Part shown: positions 49,301 through 64,000 of the stretch, piece after piece
Numbering within the stretch: position 1 is the stretch's first letter
Layout: each line of letters opens with the position of its first letter
From: Plectrocnemia conspersa
Lineage: Eukaryota; Arthropoda; Insecta; Trichoptera; Polycentropodidae
Length of the DNA: 64,000 nt
Reading direction: 5' to 3'
Assembly: GCA_009617715.1 (NCBI GenBank)
Contig: VTFK01000216.1
Location: 124,001-188,000, forward strand
Notes under the pieces: generated by a model
What the model saw: the letters and a program-made list of their open reading frames with translations, nothing else
Told to the model about the DNA's origin: nothing
Databases searched by the model: none
Translations under genes and position numbers: made by a program

Positions 49301-50193
49301 TTATTACATTTATTTTTTTACATTACTATATTAAAAAGATTATAATTGTTAGCTTTACATAAACACGTTACATTATTAAGTTTAGGATTAGATATTTCTG
49401 TGTGACATTTATTGTTTTTTATTATTGTAAAACTACATTATCACTCTTATAAACGTACGTTTTTGTTTGGTTTGGTAACCATAAAATATGATTTGGAACG
49501 ATATTGCTCCATCAAAATGTAAGACTTCATACTTCACTAATTACTGTTACAAAATTAAAACTTATCCCTGTTATTTCCTCGAATTTTTCCGCACATAATA
49601 TTACCCTTTTAATATTTTATATCTATTTCTTCGAAATGCGAAATTCAATAATCAGATGAATATTAAAATAGCTTTTGTCGATTTTATAACCTCAAAAAAT
49701 TTACAAATCGTTGGAAAAATATGCTTCATTTCTGTAAATGTAGTATATTTTAATTATTAAAATTATAGTTAAATATCTAATATGAAACAAACCAAACATT
49801 TAACGCGAAATTGGACATTTCTTTTCAAATGATCTAATGTTTATGGTACTATTTTTTTATACTACTGATAATTTTAATTGTCATTAAAAATTATATTTAA
49901 AGTATATTTTATTTAATACTTAATATATCTTAATATGAACCTTTTGTTATTATTTTGAGTAACGTAATAACAAAAATCTCTCAGACTTATTCATACAATT
50001 GGTCACACAATATTCCAAATATTATTTACGATGTTATAAAACATATAATATTTATATTATTCCAGAGAATTTTATAAGATACTAGTTTTTACATAACCTC
50101 GTGAAATTTCTTAGTATCTCAGAGACAGAGTTATGAAACTACTGATTAACATTTTAACAATGCCATTACTGAATGAAGTTTTTACACTTCGTT

Positions 50194-50709
50194 CAGCAAA
50201 AACAAAAAAGATAATAGTTCAAAAGGCAGGAACAATTTATTGTAAATCTTCTTTTAAAACACAGCCCAATGCGTTACAACAGGGTAAACAATTTTTTCTA
50301 TTACTATGTACATACATATGTAGTGAGACATTAGACTAAAATAAAATAATATAAATCAATGCCATATTTTCAATTAATTAAAAACTACTATTACAGCTTG
50401 CAATCAATAAATGTTACTAAGCATAACTTTACTCAAATATATTTAAAATATCAGCAAAAACAAAAAAGATAATAGTTCAAAAGGCAGGAGCAATTTATTG
50501 TAAATCTTCTTTTAAAACACAGCCCAATGCGTTACAACAGGGTAAACAAATTTTTCTATTACTATGTACATACATATGTAGTGAGACATTAGACTAAAAT
50601 AAAATAATATAAATCAATGCCATATTTTCAATTAATTAAAAACTACTATTACAGCTTACAATCAATAAATGTTACTAAGCATAACTTTACTCAAATATAT
50701 TTAAAATAT
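50194..50709 (+). repeat. 258 bp tandem duplication, two nearly identical copies
   Basis: Copy 1 runs 50194-50451 and copy 2 50452-50709. By eye only about three or four bases differ (for example GGAACAATT/GGAGCAATT and CAGCTTGC/CAGCTTAC). The unit carries the body of the SINE-like element. The near identity implies a recent event or an assembly duplication. Confidence 0.9.
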
Positions 50710-50886
50710 TCGTCTGCAAGATGAAGAAAATATTGAAAAACCTAATCTATCGATCGAAATTAAAATGATTTAATAAGCACTAAATCCGATAGAAATTGAA
50801 AAATAGTAATGAAAAATTAAATGGGATTCGAACCCAAATCTTTTAGGAATTAGTCACCGACTTATACCACTAGTCTAACATGCTGG
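50275..50886 (-). mobile_element. SINE-like element with tRNA-like head
   Basis: On the minus strand from 50886: CCAGCATGTTAGACTAGTGG (A box) ... GGGTTCGAATCCCA (perfect B box, about 50823-50836). A body follows, shared with 29855-30164 (CTGTAATAGTAGTTTT, TTTACCCTGTTGTAA). After the T-arm the 3' sequence does not pair with the 5' end, so this is not a working tRNA. Confidence 0.6.
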
Positions 50887-51819
50887 TTAATATTTCTCAC
50901 AATCTAAAAAATAACTAAAGATACTATCCTAAACAAGTTTCATGCTTTAGATAAAGAAGATCAAACAACAGCAGAAAGATATAGAACAAAGATTAAAAAT
51001 TATAAATAATTTTCTTTTGAATTAGAGAAAAATTTATTAATTTATTTTCTTCAAATATTAAAAAAAAAAAATACTGGATTTTTTCTTAAGAACATTGCGT
51101 GTATGTAATGAAACACATATTGCCGGTTGGGTTAGGTCAGGTTAACACCTGACCTATTTTACTTAAATTATACTGGTAGAGGAATATATACACTATGTTA
51201 TATAATATATACATATATAATTAAGTTAAAGATACTATTTTACGTACATGTATAGATTATATTTCTGTTGTATTTTAATTATGTACGATGCTAGAAATAT
51301 ATATGTATATATATATTGAGATTACTATTACTATGAGTATGAGTATGTTCAGACTGATATGTTACTGATCAAAATCAATTGATGAATAATTATTTAGATT
51401 AAGAACAAAGGTTACATTTATAATGTTGAAAACAATAAACAAGAAATTAATTTTATTTTCAATTATTTTTAAATTATTAATGATATGCCATTTTTAAGGT
51501 TAATTATTAATTTGGGTTAAGGGTAACATTACTGCTACAATTTAGCAAAACATGAACCAAAATATGTTGGTTAAATTGGATGGTAGAAAATTACCTCGTA
51601 AGCGCGTTTTAACAGTCAATGTATTATTAAAAAATATAAATTATTCAATACACCAAAAGTGAACTCACCCTGTATTTTTAAAATTGCACTATGTGTTTTT
51701 AAAATTGATCGCCGTTATCGTTATTACACAAAAGTCAACTAAGTTCACACGCGCCGATTTGTTTATTGTAAATACTTTAATTACCAATTTACAAATTGAT
51801 TATAAAACGAAACGTGCAT

Positions 51820-52450
51820 CATCGGAAAGCGGAAAGAGTAAAAAGATCTATTCGTATTATTCACGGTCGGACTTAGGTGAGATTCACTGCTAAATAGTTC
51901 CGAGGTCTGTATGGACCTCTTGGCCGTCCGAACGTTGGCGATGAACTGATCTGTCTTTGGCGACTATTCCTTGTTCATGCTACTGGTGAATATTTTATGA
52001 CGGTAACGCATGTCGTGAGTAATCAGAACTACCCGCGAATCTAGAGGTCACTTTTCTCCACGCAACTTCCGACCTTTCGATTGAGAAAGCCGCGGAAGTG
52101 TTTGCCGTTAATTATTATATGATATTGTTGTTTCGTGTCAATGTTAATTATTGGAGTAATGCTACTGTTACTTTGTGTTTTTATTAGCATAAATAAGAAA
52201 GAATGATGATGAATCGCGTTTAGATCTTGGTAAGGTATGATGAAGGTTGTTGTTTCTTGCGTTCTTGTTTTAACGCAATCCAATGAATATTGTGTTATAA
52301 AAGTAAAGAATTTGCAAAGCACTGACCGGTCATCGATAAAGTAGCTTCTAGACTTGTTCAATACGTTGTTGTCAAGAAGACCGCGCCATTCAACCGCAGG
52401 CTGGATCGGAGTGTTGCTATAATGCAGCGCTTCAGTTGCACTCTTTTTTT
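51820..52450. promoter_or_regulatory. GC-elevated patches, possible promoter(s) of the ABCC pair
   Basis: Two islands less AT-rich than their surroundings (51820-52110 and 52310-52450). On the plus strand, CTTCAGTTGC near 52433 fits an initiator, and AGCAT|GTAAGT at 52526 could be the donor of a noncoding exon for ABCC-B, whose coding exon is preceded by a possible acceptor (ATCGCAG, about 58031). On the minus strand GATCAGTTC near 51940 could serve ABCC-A. GAGGTC-TGTATG-GACCTC at about 51902 is a small hairpin. All inferred. Confidence 0.25.
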
Positions 52451-52794
52451 TTTTATTTTGATCGATATTTATTTTCGGTTGAGCTCATATTTTTTCATGT
52501 TGGTAGTACTGTATTTTACGAGCATGTAAGTCACATTTGTATCTAAAAAACAAGTAATAATTACGTATTTTGAAACGCTCAAAAATTTATTATTTTTTAA
52601 AATCAAGAAACAAAGAAAAAAATAATTTATATTAGTGTTTGAGTTTGTCTAAGATGTTTCTAAGAAAATCGCGAAGATGGATGGCCAATAAAAATGTTCT
52701 TAGTAATTAAAAACTACTAAAGAAATAATTATCTCATACAATATTTTGGACAGCAGACAAATAAGATTTAAATTAAGAAATTGCTGAGCAATGA

Positions 52795-52900
52795 CCATAC
52801 AGATACAAGACAAAAAACATGTCAAGTTCAATCGAATTTCGAGGTTCTTGTTACGGTTTTTTACAATTATTACAGTGAAACTGTAAGAACTAAATTCGAA
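52795..52900 (+). pseudogene. Trace of mariner transposase
   Basis: CATGTCAAGTTCAATCGAAT followed by TTCGAGGTTCTTGTTACGG resembles the VKSNRISRVLL-type block shared by the relics at 12.1, 13.0 and 22.5 kb. Nothing else of the element was recognised. Confidence 0.4.
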
Positions 52901-54627
52901 TGTAGATATATGTATCCGCTTTGATACACCTGTTTGGTTTACTAGGGGGAGATATAGGCTCGCCCACTTTTTTAAAAATTAGGCGGTGTAACTGGATTTG
53001 TTATTAACCGATCATTTTCGCACTGGAAACTTTTTTATGTTGCCTTACCGTTAAAGTACGAATAGATTGAGGTGCATTATTTTACTAGTGTGTTTGTCAA
53101 TGTAATAACACGATATGCATAACAAAGATGTCGATATTTTCTGCCGTGTCATGAAAAGGATTTGTTTATGGCGCTTTTAACGCGTATTACAATATTATCT
53201 CACGGTCCATTTCACTGAAGGTTTTGTATCTGCTTCCGGTCGCTGGTTGTCGTGACTCTGAAATTTGTAATTTAAAAAAAAAATCTACCTCATTGTTTAA
53301 TAAAATAATAATTATAAAGGACATTTATACTTACTTTAAAAAGACTCGTTGATATATGCATGTATAAGGAGAGTAAACCTGATAAATAAAATGAATTATT
53401 TCTGAAATATTTTTCAATTTACAGATAATAGATGAAATTAGATTAAGTACTACATATTTTTATTTGATCGATATAGTAAACTACTGTTTGGTTTATTTTA
53501 TTTTTATTTTTTAAATTATTCAGAAATTAGCTAAAAGATATTGGATGGTCCATATTACTCTGCCAATATTATTGCATCACTGTTGTCTTATTATTCATTT
53601 ATCATCATTAGCACAAAAATATATGTATCGATGTAAACTCTTGATCTATTAGAGTTTAAGGTCGATGGTGCAGACGATAAGAGGGTCTCGCTTTATGTTC
53701 GTACATAACTAATAAACAATATGCTAAATTCTACTTTTATATAAAACAACACACGTGTACTTTTATACATATGTCTATACATAACATTCACTTCTAGTAA
53801 AATTATCTAACGAAATTGTCGCAACAAACTTATGGCTCGCTGCCGACTTTTCGACCCTGATTCTACGATCATGGTCATGGCTCATCTTTTTTGCAACATT
53901 ATTAAGCTATATATTTTACTCAAGCAAATAAAAATAATAATAATCTAACTATAAATACAATTTATGTTTATTTAGTATTTATAAAATGACCAAAATATAT
54001 GAAACAAACATCTTTCCATAATACATGTATTATACTTGTAAAATTACTAGTATAATTATTCTCTATTTTTCATCTTAGTAGTAACATTAAAAAAACTCTT
54101 ATTTTTAATTTATGATTCTTTAAATGCTAATCGGCAATTCAATGTGACATCTGTATTCCTCGAAGCAAATCTTTTACAAAACATTTTAATGTTGTATTAT
54201 AATTATTCTATTGTGTATTTTACAAAGAATATATGTGAAAGACTTGAATAATTAAGTTTTATTTGTTATTGTTATTTTTATTATTTAACTTATGACGAAA
54301 TATTTTGTAAAAATAAATTATAAAATCTGGGAAAGCATTATTAAAATATATATTTATTAAATAAATTGAAAACAACTCTTGTGCTTAATTTTAATACTCA
54401 CACATTATTGTTTTAAATGATTAATATATTGTACATGAATGGTATACGTATTTGGTGTAAAATGAAACAATAGTTAATTTAAATAGTATATTTACATACA
54501 TAGATCGGAAGGTGATCATTCAGAAAGAGTACACAAAAAATAACCGCAGTACACATATGTATATACACAAATAGAATTGTATTTAAATAGTCAGTATTGG
54601 TCAATATTAGAGATTGCAATACAGATA

Positions 54628-54702
54628 ATACCGGTATTAAATCAAAAATCGACATTTGGTACTACCGGTATTACAAAATGAAATACCGGTAGTACCGAAT
54701 AT
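54628..54702. repeat. Cluster of TACCGGTA palindromes
   Basis: AATACCGGTATTA, CTACCGGTATTAC, AATACCGGTAGTACCG occur within 75 bases, in an otherwise AT-rich region. Confidence 0.7.
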
Positions 54703-55472
54703 TTTTTTGCTGAAAAAGATCAACATGGCTTGTAACTACAAACACGAGGATTACCAAATTGCTTGAAAGCAAAAATGAAGAATAAAATAATGATCGGTCA
54801 TGTAAAAATATTAAGCAGTATTTACATTTATAAATAAAATGAGTAGAAATATATGTATAAGTATATGAGTGATATATCTTAAAAAAAATAAAAATGATTG
54901 AGATATTCTAAAATTAATAATAAATGTGGAATAATTAAAATATGATAATATAAATAAATCACAACTGTCACATAAATCCGTTTTAAGAAAAAAATAATTC
55001 TACGCACTCCTTTCACATTATCGTAACTGACCTCAAATAATGAGTAATATAGGAATGCATTTCATTGGAATATTTCAGCAAATAGTGCTCTGGCCCCTGG
55101 TATAAAAATATATGTAAAAGACATCCAGAAGCAGTCGATCAAAGACAATGTTTTTTAGAATTATTGTTCCAAAAAAATATCAGACTCCCGCTTTCTCAAA
55201 AAATATTTTTACTGACTATTGTCAGCGCTCTGCTATGCTACTATACTTAAATCGGTGTAAGGATGTAGGCAAGATGCAATAATGACAAGAGGATGATGAA
55301 GGGTAGGGGTGTCATAACTTTATTTTTTAACGTAGTCTTGGAGTGCAGTTGCAAATTTATGATATGAAGCACAGTGAAGCAAATGGAGAGGTTAAAATAA
55401 AACTATGTTCTAAGAAGGGTCTAAAATCTATCAAATGATGTAGGATTGTATCGACAATAAATGTTTAGAAAA

Positions 55473-55542
55473 AATAATAGTAATGGTATTAATCAAAAAT
55501 ATTATTTTTAATATATTTTTTATTAATACCATTACTATTATT
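55473..55542. repeat. Perfect 21 bp inverted repeat
   Basis: AATAATAGTAATGGTATTAA(T) at 55473-55493 is the exact reverse complement of (A)TTAATACCATTACTATTATT at 55522-55542, with a 28-base AT loop. Confidence 0.85.
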
Positions 55543-57340
55543 ATAAAGCTTATTATTTTATTATTCATAAGTCCAACTATAACAAAACGCCTTGGATGCA
55601 TAACATATTAGCGAGAAAATTTCGTTTGAAGCTGTTTCAAACTTCTATTACAAAATCATTTTTATATAAACTGAATATTTTTTTATATTTATAATTAGTT
55701 TAATATATGGCAAATTGTACAATTTCTTTAAAAACTTAAAATAAAACATTTTGAATAAGAAAAAATATAATCATATTATTGTGCATTGTTTATCATTTGA
55801 GTATAATTAACTATGGCTCTATTAATGAATGCTGCAAAGTTCACAATTATCATCAGTTGATTTTATGTAAAGTATGATCGATTGTGTATTTTGAGGTTAA
55901 TTTATGCCAAATCTTGACGTGCTACTTTCAAAATGGATAAAGGTACACTAAAAATACAAATTAAACTAACTTAAAACTTATTTATTTAATCAATGGTTTA
56001 ATTGCATTCAGTCTAAAATTACGTCTAAGGGAATTCCAAAATCATTTCATTAGTCATTTATTTTATAAACGTACATGATATTGCAGATTTTGTGGTAATA
56101 ACAATTTCGTAATTGTAACAATTATGCTATCATCCATTGGAGACGAACATTTGGTTTCGATTAATTGTAGTTAATATTTTTTGTAAGGTTTGTGTAAATT
56201 TTAATTATAAGTCAAAGCATTATGTCAAGGTTAGAATTGCTTTGCACACGTATAGACATTATATTTTTTAATAAAACTAAAAATCCCACGAATGACATTG
56301 AAATGTGTAAAAAACTTACATTAATTCAATAAAATTGAGACTTTGAACAGGTTCGCATTGTGGTTCAGAGCTAAATAACATTTTATACGATTTATTTTTG
56401 TATGAAATCCATTATTTCAGAATTAATTAATATAAATGACGTTATTAAATGATATTATTCTTAATATTTATGTATTATATATAATTAACTAATACAAAGC
56501 GTTTGAATGCTCAATTTATTTTATAAAAATAACACTATACTAATCCCTCGATTTACGCGGTAGATATGTTCCATCAAGTCAAAGAACGAAATTTCTAATA
56601 AAACGATTGAATTGTATTAACGCACACTTATAAACGTTTTTTCAACTTCTAAAGTAAACGAGCAAAATCTTCACCGACATGCTTGCATTCCAAAAAGCAA
56701 CTCATGACACTCTGAATGGGCCGTGGGAGAGGTTCCAGATGTAGGACAAGTGCAGGAAGTGAGAGTATGGTATGAATTATTAACCCATGGAGTTGTACAT
56801 TGGTGCGCTACACGCGTGAAAGCAAAAATGTTTGATTTAGAGTATTTAATTAACGAAAAGATAATAAACGCCAAAGAAGTAATCTATTATACAATTGAGT
56901 TCTACCATATGGATTAATATATCATAAAGAAGCAATCTATTTTATGTACAATTCCTTTAATCCATGTAGATTACTACATAAATTAACCCTTAAAGTTAGT
57001 AGTTCTATTGTTCTGGGTTATTAAATATGTATTTACTTATTCTTAATTCACAAATCTAGATAGAAAGATATTTTTTAGATGTTTAAAAGACTATTTAAGT
57101 AATCAAAATCAAAAAGTAATATGTAAAAAATCATATTAAAGTACTACAAATATATAATTTGGGTCCATTTTTATTTGTGTAATACATATATAAATAATGT
57201 TTTGGATTTAATGAAAAAGTACTAAATTAATTTATTTGCAGATTATACATTGCCTTCTTAAAATTGAAAGTATAAATAGCTGTGAAAGAAAATAAATTAA
57301 AAGTCAAGTTATTGTTAAAAAAAGGATAATGAAGAAGATG

Positions 57341-57430
57341 CCCAGCACGATAGACCAGTAGTATAGGTCGGTGACAAATACACTGAAAGACCTGGGTGCA
57401 AATCACATATGCACCATATTATTTTTTAGT
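57341..57430 (+). mobile_element. SINE-like tRNA-type head, third copy
   Basis: CCAGCACGATAGACCAGTAG, then TATAGGTCGGTGAC and an eroded B box GGGTGCAAATCAC. Matches the heads at 30164 and 50886. Confidence 0.5.
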
Positions 57431-58064
57431 TTTTATTGCGTCTGAGAAATATAGTGATTATTGTTGTTAATTAATAAATATATATCACTGATTTGATTTC
57501 AGTATCACAGTAGTTGTTGAACTCTTGTCGTTTTACAATGGAAGATTAAATTTTTTTTAAATGTGGAAGTTAATACACTTAATAACCAATTGTTAGACCA
57601 ATCAATATATTGGTCTAAGAATTTAAATTAAATAATAAGGGAGTACTTATTATTTAAATATTATAATAAAGAAATACATGTATCATACACTCGTACATAA
57701 CAGGAAATAAGAATAAATTATAGGTATAGCTCAGGAGTTTACTTAAATGATGAATGCTTCTCTCATGGTTATTTTTTGTAGCAATATCATGAACGGAGAA
57801 TGTTAAAAACTGACAGATCAAAATAATTAAACAAAAAATATCGCTTCAATATATATTAAGCAAGGAAAATAATCATATAAGGATATATAGTTTTTTTTTT
57901 AATAATTGTACATATGCGATTTAATATATATTGTATCCACATAATACGTATAAATTACCTGTTTAATAATTTTAATCCAAAACAAAAATGTTCATCTCAC
58001 CTGCCATCTTTCATTGTCATCAAATATCGCAGTTCAATATTCGATATTTAGTTTTAAAGCAATA

Positions 58065-64000
<5,936 letters not shown>

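Larger units (their letters stand above)
46589..58064. other. 11.5 kb intergenic region between the divergent ABCC genes
   Basis: No protein gene was recognised. It holds a MITE (47102-47239), an old segmental duplication (47035/49085), a 258 bp tandem duplication, SINE-like copies, a trace of mariner (52795-52900), a hairpin (55473-55542) and two GC-elevated patches near 51.8-52.1 and 52.3-52.45 kb. The frames at 50133-50339, 51684-51893, 52041-52361 and 56723-56917 show no family motif. Confidence 0.5.

Noticed and set aside
50822..50886. tRNA-like sequence with a perfect B box
   Set aside because: The sequence after the T-arm does not pair with the 5' end to form an acceptor stem, and sister copies have eroded boxes; called a SINE-like head instead.
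52041..52361. 106-codon minus-strand frame near the GC-elevated patch
   Set aside because: No family motif, no plausible splice partners, and it spans candidate promoter sequence.
58014..58064. Extension of ABCC-B upstream to a TTG codon
   Set aside because: Eukaryotic initiation at TTG is rare; ATG 58065 is in frame and fits the family N terminus.

Overview
The window is nuclear DNA of an animal, very probably an insect. It is strongly AT-rich, its genes are split by GT-AG introns (many only 50-100 bases), it carries many mariner-type transposon remnants, and it has a pair of MRP4-type (l(2)03659-like) ABC transporters of the kind that cluster in insect genomes. I cannot fix the order. There are no bacterial features. 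All exon models were drawn by eye from splice signals, reading-phase continuity and remembered family motifs; no alignment was run.

Five protein genes are supported. (1) 1535-3667, minus: 5' half of mitochondrial NAD(P) transhydrogenase (NNT). It runs off the left edge and carries an apparent one-base insertion. (2) 24345-28630, plus: complete mitochondrial NADP-isocitrate dehydrogenase (IDH2, six exons, 433 aa). (3) 29171-33285, minus: complete kelch protein KLHDC4 (nine exons, 510 aa), convergent with IDH2. (4) 34172-46555, minus: complete ABCC/MRP4-like transporter, here ABCC-A (20 exons, about 1383 aa). (5) 58065-63976, plus: a paralogous MRP4-like transporter, ABCC-B, 20 exons seen; it leaves the window inside its second nucleotide-binding domain. 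For the three complete genes the exon lengths sum to a multiple of three and every junction keeps phase.

Layout: NNT and IDH2 diverge across about 18.7 kb of gene-poor, repeat-rich DNA. This stretch holds mariner remnants (one nested in another), a 173-188 bp tandem satellite, a long hairpin element and a TA microsatellite. The two ABCC genes diverge across 11.5 kb that holds a palindromic MITE, a 258 bp tandem duplication, tRNA-headed SINE-like copies and two GC-elevated patches. Mariner remnants also sit in introns of KLHDC4, ABCC-A and ABCC-B.

Function: NNT and IDH2 both make mitochondrial NADPH and are linked through the matrix NADP pool. The ABCC pair looks like an inverted duplication. 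Most exon lengths and phases are identical, but ABCC-A has fused several exons and has altered NBD1 loop residues. I found no gene cluster resembling a new defence or biosynthetic system. The points most worth checking are the NNT frameshift, the NNT/IDH2 adjacency, the divergent ABCC pair, and the repeat structures (MITE with a paralogous empty site, inverted satellite copies, SINE-like family).
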